DNA of 8,084 nt, from the NCBI GenBank assembly GCA_002869305.1, contig PKTC01000080.1, positions 1-8,084 on the forward strand. The letters run 5' to 3'. Position numbers and translations under genes: made by a program. Numbering within the stretch: position 1 is the stretch's first letter; the number at the start of each line of letters is the position of its first letter. Positions 1 to 5,325 of the stretch are shown here, piece by piece. The notes beneath the pieces are model-generated. The model had not been told where the DNA came from. It saw nothing but the letters and a program-made list of their open reading frames with translations, and made no database searches. Source of the DNA: Marinilabiliales bacterium (GTDB taxonomy: Bacteria; Bacteroidota; Bacteroidia; Bacteroidales; UBA12077).

Positions 1-165
1 CGAAGTAAATGCAATTTTTTCGTGTACAAATAACTGATGACGTGAAATAGACTCCACTTCTCCAAGATTCTTTTCAACTATGAGTTTCCCCAATTGCCTT
101 GATTTGAATCCTGTTCCCCTTGAATCCTTATTATCTGTATCGTCTAGTCCTACAAAGCAGATCAT
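1..165 (-). CDS. TiaS N-terminal-like protein (partial; C-terminus off the left edge)
   Basis: The first 55 codons of a minus-strand gene are visible, reading MICFVGLDDTDNKDSRGTGF and onwards. The GxDDTDN...GTG signature is the nucleotide/metal-binding start of the family typified by archaeal TiaS, the tRNA(Ile2) agmatidine synthetase. Bacterial relatives exist and are often poorly or misleadingly annotated. Archaeal TiaS modifies a tRNA anticodon cytidine with agmatine. Bacteria use lysidine instead, so the job of this protein is unknown. The start codon overlaps the stop of the upstream ModE-like gene (ATGA, 162-165), so the two are almost certainly cotranscribed and translationally coupled. 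That places the protein in the oxyanion-responsive unit. The family call rests on one short motif, so confidence is moderate and no substrate is claimed. Confidence 0.6.
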   Translation of the reverse strand, partial: MICFVGLDDTDNKDSRGTGFKSRQLGKLIVEKNLGEVESISRHQLFVHEKIAFTS

Positions 166-539
166 TTATTCACCTTGTTAAAAAACTTTTTAGTTATTTG
201 GTAAATCGCCTCATCAAACTCAATCAATAATTCTTTATACGCTTCTATTAATTCCTTACCCTCTTCAGTAAGAACCGAATTTCCTCCGTGTTGTCCGCCA
301 CGATGCTTTTCGGTTAAGCAAAACCCTAGTTTCTCTTCAGCATCACGAATCATTCCCCACGCTTTTCTATAACTAATTCCTAATTTATCGGCAGCTGCTT
401 TTAAGGATCCTAGCTGATCAATACCTTCAATCAGTTCAAATTTTCCATTTCCTAGAATACTCTCTCCACCAGTGTTTTCTAACCACACATTAAATTTAAG
501 AAAAACGTCGTAATATTTTGAGCCCTTAGGTCCTGCCAT
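162..539 (-). CDS. ModE-like winged-helix transcriptional regulator, DNA-binding domain only
   Basis: This 125-residue protein matches the N-terminal LysR-like winged-helix domain of ModE. The helix-turn-helix is around residues 44-72 (GSLKAAADKLGISYRKAWGM and following). It is followed by the ModE-type Gly-rich wing, RGGQHGGNSVLTEEG at residues 80-94, and a C-terminal dimerisation-type helix. Full ModE proteins carry two further Mop/TOBE domains that bind molybdate or tungstate. None is present here, so any metal sensing must be indirect or unconventional. The ATG at 539 is preferred over an in-frame TTG at 545 that adds only two residues. A palindrome 24 bp upstream of the start (564-587) recurs before pruA and a lipoprotein gene and suggests autoregulation. 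The neighbouring wtpA/wtpB genes support a role in tungstate/molybdate homeostasis. The family call is secure, the ligand is inferred. Confidence 0.88.
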   Translation of the reverse strand: MAGPKGSKYYDVFLKFNVWLENTGGESILGNGKFELIEGIDQLGSLKAAADKLGISYRKAWGMIRDAEEKLGFCLTEKHRGGQHGGNSVLTEEGKELIEAYKELLIEFDEAIYQITKKFFNKVNK

Positions 540-563
540 ATACAAATAAATTAATCAACTTGA

Positions 564-587
564 CTATATGCAAGCAAATACATATCG
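564..587 (-). promoter_or_regulatory. Putative ModE-like operator, upstream of the modE-like gene
   Basis: On the minus strand this reads CGATATGTA-N6-TGCATATAG, a near-palindrome with 9-base arms and a 6-base spacer. The same sequence, identical at 18 of 24 positions across three copies, occurs at 1050-1073 and 4560-4583. It ends 24 bp before the regulator's ATG. A degenerate -7 element (TGTATTTG, one mismatch to TAnnTTTG) lies inside it at 582-575, so binding there would be expected to repress transcription. Assignment to the ModE-like protein is inferred from proximity and from a general resemblance to the TATA-rich inverted-repeat ModE box of Proteobacteria. Confidence 0.65.
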
Positions 588-597
588 ACTGCAAATT

Positions 598-640
598 AAA
601 TAATTACAACAATGCAATAAAAGCATTGCTGTAATTATTT
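598..640 (-). terminator. Hairpin terminator after ppnP (possibly bidirectional)
   Basis: A long stem pairs 598-615 with 623-640 across a 7-base AT loop (616-622). It has 17 base pairs with a single A/C mismatch at 609/629. On the minus strand it follows the ppnP stop by about 40 bp and ends in an AT-rich run. It separates ppnP from the modE-like transcription unit. The A/T-rich flanks mean it could stop transcription in either direction. Confidence 0.7.
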
Positions 641-682
641 TATGCTAAAAAAATAATTTAGATTTCTTCTAATTATGTCAAC

Positions 683-964
683 CTACTTATAGAGACAACG
701 ATAAGCAGTATCGCCTTTTACTTTTACTTTAAATTTAACGTCCTTCTCTACTCTGAAAGTTTCAAATTCTTTGTAATCTTTCCACTCAGTTTCTCCAGGT
801 TGCTGAACAATCATTACCCCAGAAGTAACAGTCATAAACTCAACTGTTGAAGTTCCAAATTCATATTCACCTTTTGCCATAACACCTATGGTTGCTGGTC
901 CCTCAGAAGTTTCAAATGCGATTGATTTTACTTTACCGTCGAAATATTCATTTGTTTTAAACAT
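683..964 (-). CDS. ppnP: Pyrimidine/purine nucleoside phosphorylase PpnP (DUF1255, YaiE family)
   Basis: This 93-residue protein has the length and sequence pattern of the PpnP family: an N-terminal MFKTNEYFDGKVKSIAFE, a central GVMAKGEYEFGTSTVEFMTV, and a C-terminal FRVEKDVKFKVKVKGDTAYR. PpnP is a small single-domain cupin-fold cytosolic enzyme. It catalyses phosphorolysis of a broad range of nucleosides to the free base and ribose-1-phosphate. The gene stands alone on the minus strand, with its own promoter (992-1020) and a hairpin terminator (598-640). It diverges from pruA with 170 bp between the starts. It stops with TAG. A functional link to the oxyanion genes is not evident; one of the putative ModE-like operators lies in the shared intergenic region but is closer to the pruA promoter. 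Confidence 0.93.
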   Translation of the reverse strand: MFKTNEYFDGKVKSIAFETSEGPATIGVMAKGEYEFGTSTVEFMTVTSGVMIVQQPGETEWKDYKEFETFRVEKDVKFKVKVKGDTAYRCLYK

Positions 965-991
965 AGCGTATTGTTTTTTGTTATTTACTTA

Positions 992-1020
992 CAAAAATAT
1001 AGAATCTGATCATGGTCAAA
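992..1020 (-). promoter_or_regulatory. Predicted Bacteroidota-type promoter of ppnP
   Basis: On the minus strand a perfect -7 element, TATTTTTG, lies at 999-992. A TTTG at 1020-1017 could serve as the -33 element, with 17 bases between them. The predicted transcript would start about 20 bp before the ppnP ATG. The -7 match is exact to TAnnTTTG; the spacing is slightly short for the primary sigma factor. Confidence 0.55.
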
Positions 1021-1025
1021 CATGA
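1010..1025. promoter_or_regulatory. Short inverted repeat TCATG-N6-CATGA over the ppnP -33 region
   Basis: Perfect 5-base arms (1010-1014 and 1021-1025) are separated by GTCAAA. The site covers the candidate -33 element of ppnP and lies 24 bp before the operator at 1050. The position suits a repressor or activator site. The arms are short and chance occurrence is possible, so no regulator is proposed. Confidence 0.25.
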
Positions 1026-1033
1026 CAAAAATC

Positions 1034-1066
1034 TTGTTTTATATTTAGTCGTTATGTATATATTTG
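1034..1066 (+). promoter_or_regulatory. Predicted promoter of pruA
   Basis: The -7 element TATATTTG (1059-1066) matches TAnnTTTG exactly. A TTG at 1034-1036 is a candidate -33 element, 22 bases upstream. The predicted transcription start is near 1073, giving an untranslated leader of about 60 bases that contains a GC-rich hairpin (1101-1114). The -7 element is entirely inside the putative operator at 1050-1073. Confidence 0.6.
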
Positions 1067-1073
1067 CATATCG
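1050..1073 (+). promoter_or_regulatory. Putative ModE-like operator, upstream of pruA
   Basis: This reads CGTTATGTA-N6-TGCATATCG, the most symmetrical of the three copies at its ends. It overlaps the pruA -7 element, so a bound regulator would be expected to block RNA polymerase. It lies in the ppnP-pruA divergent region, 85 bp from the ppnP ATG, and is positioned for pruA rather than ppnP. Identity with the copies at 564-587 and 4560-4583 is seen directly; the regulator assignment is inferred. Confidence 0.65.
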
Positions 1074-1100
1074 CTTTTATGGATTAGATGTTTAACTCGT

Positions 1101-1114
1101 CTGCCGACAGGCAG
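1101..1114. repeat. GC-rich palindrome CTGCC-GACA-GGCAG in the pruA leader
   Basis: Perfect 5-base arms flank a GACA loop in an otherwise very AT-rich leader. Similar CTGCC/GGCAG palindromes are, from memory, common as interspersed units in Bacteroidota intergenic DNA. It lies about 20 bases before the pruA start and would form a small hairpin in the mRNA. Whether it is multicopy cannot be judged from one window. Confidence 0.45.
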
Positions 1115-1134
1115 GCAATAAAATAAATTACAAC

Positions 1135-2763
1135 ATGCAAAAGAGTTTATACTTTGCTCCACCGGCTAAAAATGAACCGGTTCTAACATATAAAAAAGGT
1201 TCTCCAGAGCGAGAAAAATTAGCAAAAGCCATTGAGTGGTGCAGATCCCATGAGGTTGATGTCCCAATGATTATCAATGGGCAGGAAGTTCGAACGGATG
1301 ATAAAAAGGAGCTAAATCCTCCACATGATCATCAACATATCTTAGGCTATTATCATAAAGGTGACGAGAGTCATGTAAAACAAGCTATTGCAGCAGCTTT
1401 ATCTGCTCGTGGTAAATGGTCGAGCATGTCCTGGAAACAACGTGCATCCATATTCCTAAAAGCTGCAGGTATGATTTCTGGACCATACAGGGCCCGAATA
1501 AATGCTGCAACTATGTTGGGGCAATCTAAATCTGTACATCAGGCGGAGATCGATTCAGCCTGCGAATTAGCAGATTTTTTGCGCTTTAATGTTCAATATA
1601 TGACTGAAATATTTAATGAGCAGCCCGATTCAGATGAAACAATTTGGAATAGAATTGAGCAACGTGCCTTAGAAGGATTTGTATTTGCTTTAACACCTTT
1701 TAATTTTACAGCCATTGCAGGTAACTTACCTTCAGCTCCCGCTATGATGGGCAATACAGTGGTTTGGAAGCCATCTAATGCACAAATATATTCAGCTCGA
1801 ATTATTATGGAAATATTTATGGAGGCAGGATTACCAGACGGAGTAATTAACCTGGTATATGCATCTGGTCCTGCAGCGGGAAGAGTAATTTTTTCACATC
1901 CTGATTTTGCAGGTATACATTTTACCGGTTCAACGGCAGTTTTTCAGAATATTTGGAAAGAAATTGGAAACAATATAAATCAATACAAATCGTATCCAAG
2001 AATTGTTGGTGAGACAGGAGGCAAAAATTTCGTGCTAGTGCACGAAACGGCAAACGCACAGCAAGTTGCTACAGCCATTACACGTGTAGCCTTTGAATAT
2101 CAAGGACAAAAATGTTCGGCAGTTTCCAGAGCATATATTCCTGATAATTTATGGGATGAAATTCTATGTGAGATAAAATGTGATATGGATACCCTAAAAA
2201 TGGGTCCTGTTGAAGACTTTTCAAATTTTGTGAATGCAGTTATCGATGAAGCTTCTTTCAACAAATTGTCAGGATTTATAGATCGTGCTAAAGCTGATAA
2301 AGAAGTTGAAATCATTCATGGTGGTAACTACGATAAGTCTAAAGGTTATTTTATTGAACCCACTATAATTCTTACAAAAGATCCACATTATATTACCATG
2401 GAAGAAGAATTATTTGGTCCAATCTTAACAATCTACATTTATGATCACTCTAAATGGGAAGAAACCATAAAACTGGTTGATAGTACTTCCATGTACGCAT
2501 TAACGGGTTCTGTATTCTCAAAAGACAGATATGCCATCGAATATGCAATGAAAGAACTAGAACATGCAGCAGGCAACTTTTATATTAATGATAAACCAAC
2601 TGGTGCGGTGGTAAACCAACAACCTTTTGGAGGTGCTCGTGGCTCAGGAACTAACGATAAGGCTGGTTCAAAATTAAACTTATTACGTTGGGTTAGTCCT
2701 CGAACTATTAAGGAGTGTTTTGTTCCAGCGACAAGTTATAAGTATCCCTTTATGGAGGAATAA
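1135..2763 (+). CDS. pruA: L-glutamate gamma-semialdehyde (1-pyrroline-5-carboxylate) dehydrogenase
   Basis: This is an aldehyde dehydrogenase superfamily enzyme of 542 residues, the usual size of the stand-alone P5C dehydrogenase of Bacteroidota and eukaryotes. It oxidises glutamate gamma-semialdehyde to glutamate with NAD+, the second step of proline (and ornithine) breakdown, in the cytosol. Visible motifs are TPFNF (187-191), the NAD-binding FTGS (263-266), GETGGKN with general base Glu293 (292-298), the catalytic Cys327 in GQKCSA, EELFGP (424-429) and the C-terminal PFGGARGSGTNDKAG (497-511), which is characteristic of P5CDH. The ATG at 1135 gives the family's normal N-terminus. The leader holds a TAnnTTTG promoter covered by a putative ModE-like operator. 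No proline dehydrogenase gene is adjacent; instead an ALDH7-family gene follows 106 bp downstream, probably in the same transcript. Confidence 0.93.
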   Translation: MQKSLYFAPPAKNEPVLTYKKGSPEREKLAKAIEWCRSHEVDVPMIINGQEVRTDDKKELNPPHDHQHILGYYHKGDESHVKQAIAAALSARGKWSSMSWKQRASIFLKAAGMISGPYRARINAATMLGQSKSVHQAEIDSACELADFLRFNVQYMTEIFNEQPDSDETIWNRIEQRALEGFVFALTPFNFTAIAGNLPSAPAMMGNTVVWKPSNAQIYSARIIMEIFMEAGLPDGVINLVYASGPAAGRVIFSHPDFAGIHFTGSTAVFQNIWKEIGNNINQYKSYPRIVGETGGKNFVLVHETANAQQVATAITRVAFEYQGQKCSAVSRAYIPDNLWDEILCEIKCDMDTLKMGPVEDFSNFVNAVIDEASFNKLSGFIDRAKADKEVEIIHGGNYDKSKGYFIEPTIILTKDPHYITMEEELFGPILTIYIYDHSKWEETIKLVDSTSMYALTGSVFSKDRYAIEYAMKELEHAAGNFYINDKPTGAVVNQQPFGGARGSGTNDKAGSKLNLLRWVSPRTIKECFVPATSYKYPFMEE

Positions 2764-2772
2764 TATTCACTA

Positions 2773-2857
2773 TGTCATTTCCGCAAATCCCGATAACTAT
2801 CTGGAGGGAATCTCATGCTAATTATAAACAGATTCCGGGTCTTCGCCCGGAATGACA
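2773..2857. repeat. 85-bp compound palindromic intergenic repeat
   Basis: The element begins TGTCATTTCCG (2773-2783) and ends CGGAATGACA (2848-2857), which is its inverted repeat with one indel. Inside are further nested palindromes: GATA-AC-TATC, GGAATCT...AGATTCC, and CCGGG-TCTTCG-CCCGG. It is far more GC-rich than the flanking spacer. This architecture fits a REP- or MITE-like interspersed repeat of Bacteroidota. It fills nearly the whole pruA-ALDH7 gap and its right end supplies an ATG in frame with the downstream gene. It may form an mRNA hairpin that uncouples expression of the two genes. Confidence 0.65.
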
Positions 2858-2869
2858 ACAAATAATAAA

Positions 2870-4426
2870 ATGACTACAACAGAATTTAACATACAAGAAT
2901 TATTAGAAAAATTAGGAATTAAAGATATCAATCCAGGAGTAACAACTGGAACTGAATGGTTTAATGTTCAGGGAGCAATTACATCATCGGAATCACCAAT
3001 TGATGGAAAAGAAATAGCTAAAATTCAGAATGCCACCATAGAAGATTATGAAGCGGTAGTAAAAAAAGCTCAGGAAGCTTTTAAAATATGGCGAGAAATC
3101 CCAGCACCTCGTCGTGGCGAAATAGTTCGCCAGATTGGTTTAGCTCTGCGGGATGCAAAAGATGATCTTGGAAAGTTAGTAACACTTGAAATGGGTAAAA
3201 TTTACCAGGAAGGACTAGGCGAAGTTCAGGAAATGATTGATATCTGTGATTTTGCCGTAGGGCAATCTCGATTATTGAATGGTTTTACCATGCATTCGGA
3301 ACGTAAAGATCATAGAATGTATGATCAATATCATCCCGTGGGATTGGTTGGATTAATTACATCATTTAATTTTCCTGTCGCAGTATGGGCATGGAATTCT
3401 ATGCTGGCTGCTATTGCTGGTGATGTTGTTATCTGGAAACCAAGTTCAAAAACACCTCTGTCTGCAATTGCTACCATGAACATTATTCAAAGTGTATTGA
3501 AAAATAATAATGTTCCTGAAGGAGTTTTTAATTTAGTAATTGCCAAATCATCCGTTTTAGGTGATAATTTCTTAGCAGATAAACGAATTCCTCTGTTTTC
3601 AGTAACAGGATCAACTGCAGTAGGAAAGCACGTCGGTAAAATCGTTGGACAAAGATTAGGAAAAACCATTCTCGAATTAGGTGGAAACAATGCAGTAATT
3701 GTTTCAGATTCGGCTGACTTGGATATGGCTATTCCATCCATTGTGTTTGGAGCAGTTGGAACTGCAGGGCAACGTTGTACATCAACACGCCGTGTTATTG
3801 TGCATGAAACAGTATATGACGAAGTTAAAGAGCGTTTGATTAATGCTTATAAACAAATAGTTTGCAAGATTGGGAATCCATTAAACAAGCACACTTTAGT
3901 TGGTCCACTTATTGACAAGCATTCGGTGAATGCATTCATGCATGCAGTTGAAGAGGTTCAAAACGAGGGAGGAAAAATCTTATTTGGTGGATATAAACTG
4001 GAAAGTGAAAAATACAGTTCAGAAAACTATGTTGTACCTGCAATAGCAGAAGCTGAAAACTTTTACAACATTGTGCAAGAAGAAACCTTTGCTCCCATTG
4101 TTTATTTATTAAAATATAAAACTTTTGAGGAGGCAATAGAATTGAATAATGGTGTTCCTCAAGGTCTATCTTCATCGTTATTTACGCTAAATATGCGCGA
4201 AAGCGAGCAATTTCTAAGTGAAGTAGGTTCCGATTGTGGTATTGCCAATGTTAATAGTGGAACATCGGGTGCTGAAATTGGTGGTGCTTTTGGTGGCGAA
4301 AAAGATACCGGAGGTGGACGTGAATCGGGTTCTGATTCATGGAAAGCATATATGCGACGACAGACCAATACCATTAATTATGGTAAAGAATTGCCTCTAG
4401 CTCAAGGAATTAAGTTTGCTTTTTAA
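2870..4426 (+). CDS. ALDH7-family semialdehyde dehydrogenase (alpha-aminoadipate semialdehyde dehydrogenase-like)
   Basis: This is a 518-residue aldehyde dehydrogenase of the ALDH7 (antiquitin/AmaB) family. Family members oxidise alpha-aminoadipate semialdehyde, in equilibrium with piperideine-6-carboxylate, to aminoadipate with NAD(P)+ in lysine breakdown. Some also act on other aldehydes. Numbered from this start, the motifs are SFNFPVAVWAWN (165-176), the NAD-binding VTGS (245-248), ELGGNN with Glu269, GQRCTSTRR with catalytic Cys303, and the family-typical GGEKDTGGGRESGSDSWK near the end. A start at 2852 adds MTTNNK, but that ATG lies in the terminal repeat of the preceding palindromic element, so the ATG at 2870 is preferred. 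The gene is followed by a strong terminator at 4456 and probably shares the pruA promoter. The exact substrate is not certain. Confidence 0.88.
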   Translation: MTTTEFNIQELLEKLGIKDINPGVTTGTEWFNVQGAITSSESPIDGKEIAKIQNATIEDYEAVVKKAQEAFKIWREIPAPRRGEIVRQIGLALRDAKDDLGKLVTLEMGKIYQEGLGEVQEMIDICDFAVGQSRLLNGFTMHSERKDHRMYDQYHPVGLVGLITSFNFPVAVWAWNSMLAAIAGDVVIWKPSSKTPLSAIATMNIIQSVLKNNNVPEGVFNLVIAKSSVLGDNFLADKRIPLFSVTGSTAVGKHVGKIVGQRLGKTILELGGNNAVIVSDSADLDMAIPSIVFGAVGTAGQRCTSTRRVIVHETVYDEVKERLINAYKQIVCKIGNPLNKHTLVGPLIDKHSVNAFMHAVEEVQNEGGKILFGGYKLESEKYSSENYVVPAIAEAENFYNIVQEETFAPIVYLLKYKTFEEAIELNNGVPQGLSSSLFTLNMRESEQFLSEVGSDCGIANVNSGTSGAEIGGAFGGEKDTGGGRESGSDSWKAYMRRQTNTINYGKELPLAQGIKFAF

Positions 4427-4455
4427 TAGTAAGTATAACTTTCAATCTTATTAGG

Positions 4456-4486
4456 GCTCTGTAAATATTCTTTACAGAGCTTTATT
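4456..4486 (+). terminator. Intrinsic terminator of the pruA-ALDH7 unit
   Basis: A perfect 10-bp stem, GCTCTGTAAA / TTTACAGAGC (4456-4465 and 4471-4480), has a 5-base loop and is followed by TTTATT. It lies 30 bp after the ALDH7 stop. Confidence 0.9.
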
Positions 4487-4506
4487 CTATTAAACATTGT
4501 CGTACT

Positions 4507-4521
4507 TTAGAATTATTCTAA
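4507..4521. promoter_or_regulatory. Perfect 15-bp palindrome TTAGAAT-T-ATTCTAA upstream of the lipoprotein gene
   Basis: Seven-base arms surround a single central base. The centre is about 57 bp upstream of the centre of the operator at 4560-4583, a spacing compatible with an activator site. No regulator is recognised and the base composition is AT-rich, so chance cannot be excluded. Confidence 0.3.
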
Positions 4522-4559
4522 GTTGAAGTATTAATTACTTTAAAATTTCTTTTTTTTAT

Positions 4560-4583
4560 CGATATGTATATTTTTGCATATCT
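4560..4583 (+). promoter_or_regulatory. Putative ModE-like operator overlapping the lipoprotein gene's promoter
   Basis: This reads CGATATGTA-N6-TGCATATCT and contains the perfect outer palindrome GATATG...CATATC (4561-4566 / 4577-4582). A perfect -7 element, TATTTTTG, lies inside at 4569-4576; no convincing -33 element is seen. The geometry is the same as at pruA and implies repression when occupied. Predicted transcription would begin about 30 bases before the ATG at 4615. Confidence 0.65.
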
Positions 4584-4614
4584 AATTCAATTCAAACCAA
4601 ATTATTATAAAACA

Positions 4615-5184
4615 ATGAAAAAACTTATTTATTTATTCTTATTTGCTTTCGTAACAAGCATAGCATTTGTAGGATGCGATGACGAAGATGATTCTTCTTC
4701 ACCTTTTAAAACTGTTATGTTAGGTGCTCAAGATAACGAAACCATTGATGGCTTTTACTCTATCAATCTTGACAAAACCTACACATTAGATGAAGCGGCA
4801 TCTGATAAGGCTAATATTGATTTGCTATGTTACTATGATGCTGCTAAGAACTTAATGACATTAGCTTCTCCAGGAGCTAACCTAGATGGTGTATTTACAG
4901 GCACAAATGATCCTGAAGCATGGAATGTTGCGGATACAACCTTTTTCCACCAAGTAGATGCTTCTTTATTAACAGTAGCACAATTTGATCTTTTAATTGC
5001 AGACAGTGAACTTATTGAACCATTATTTGACACTGAAAATGCGAAGCGAAAGGCTAAAGAGTTATCAGTTAATGATATTTATGCATTTCAAACGGAAGAC
5101 AGTAAAATTGGATTATTTAAAGTAGTTTCTGTTACGGCTGGAAATGATGGATTTGTGGAATTTACTTATATTCTAAAAGAATAA
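4615..5184 (+). CDS. Uncharacterised lipoprotein
   Basis: This 189-residue protein has a clear lipoprotein signal: MKK, a hydrophobic core, and a lipobox ending FVGC with Cys21. The residues after the cysteine are DDEDD, an acidic stretch of the kind that in Bacteroidota favours display on the outer leaflet of the outer membrane. The mature part contains segments such as VMLGAQDNE (34-42) and DLLCYYDAAKNLMTLASP (69-86). These resemble, from memory, small secreted/lipoprotein domains of unknown function in this phylum. No enzymatic motif is seen. An upstream in-frame ATG at 4564 falls inside the operator and would bury the signal peptide, so 4615 is chosen. The gene is monocistronic, with its own operator-covered promoter and a terminator at 5222. 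Control by the ModE-like regulator hints at a role in oxyanion binding or in a regulated envelope process, which is inference only. Confidence 0.85.
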   Translation: MKKLIYLFLFAFVTSIAFVGCDDEDDSSSPFKTVMLGAQDNETIDGFYSINLDKTYTLDEAASDKANIDLLCYYDAAKNLMTLASPGANLDGVFTGTNDPEAWNVADTTFFHQVDASLLTVAQFDLLIADSELIEPLFDTENAKRKAKELSVNDIYAFQTEDSKIGLFKVVSVTAGNDGFVEFTYILKE

Positions 5185-5221
5185 TAAATAATTTGACGTT
5201 TATAAAACTTATCAATGAAGT

Positions 5222-5250
5222 ATAAAAAACTTACTTGGTAAGTTTTTTAT
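5222..5250 (+). terminator. Intrinsic terminator between the lipoprotein gene and wtpA
   Basis: A perfect 13-bp stem, ATAAAAAACTTAC (5222-5234) with GTAAGTTTTTTAT (5238-5250), has a TTG loop. The A-run before and T-run after the stem core make it usable in both directions. It lies 37 bp after the lipoprotein gene's stop and suggests that wtpA needs its own promoter or read-through. In the 75 bp from here to 5326 no exact TAnnTTTG is present; TACTTTTC near 5272 is the best partial match. Confidence 0.85.
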
Positions 5251-5325
5251 TATCATATCACGAGAATTTTATACTTTTCTTAATTAACATGATTTTAAAA
5301 TGTTAAAATTCAAACCTAAATTAAA

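Noticed and set aside
540..545. TTG at 545 as start of the ModE-like gene.
   Set aside because: It adds only two residues and an ATG follows immediately at 539.
1050..1073. Operator at 1050-1073 acting on ppnP.
   Set aside because: It lies 85 bp from the ppnP start and upstream of a good ppnP promoter at 992-1020, whereas it covers the pruA -7 element exactly. Dual control cannot be excluded but is not needed.
2100..2315. Minus-strand open frame of 71 codons inside pruA.
   Set aside because: It lies antisense to a strongly conserved catalytic region, with no family resemblance or promoter. The similar antisense frames at 3487-3741, 3936-4175, 4159-4374, 4833-5033 and 7837-8061 are rejected for the same reason.
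4564..4614. Extended N-terminus of the lipoprotein from the ATG at 4564.
   Set aside because: That ATG is inside the palindromic operator and upstream of the predicted transcription start. The extra 17 residues would displace a perfect lipoprotein signal peptide beginning at 4615.
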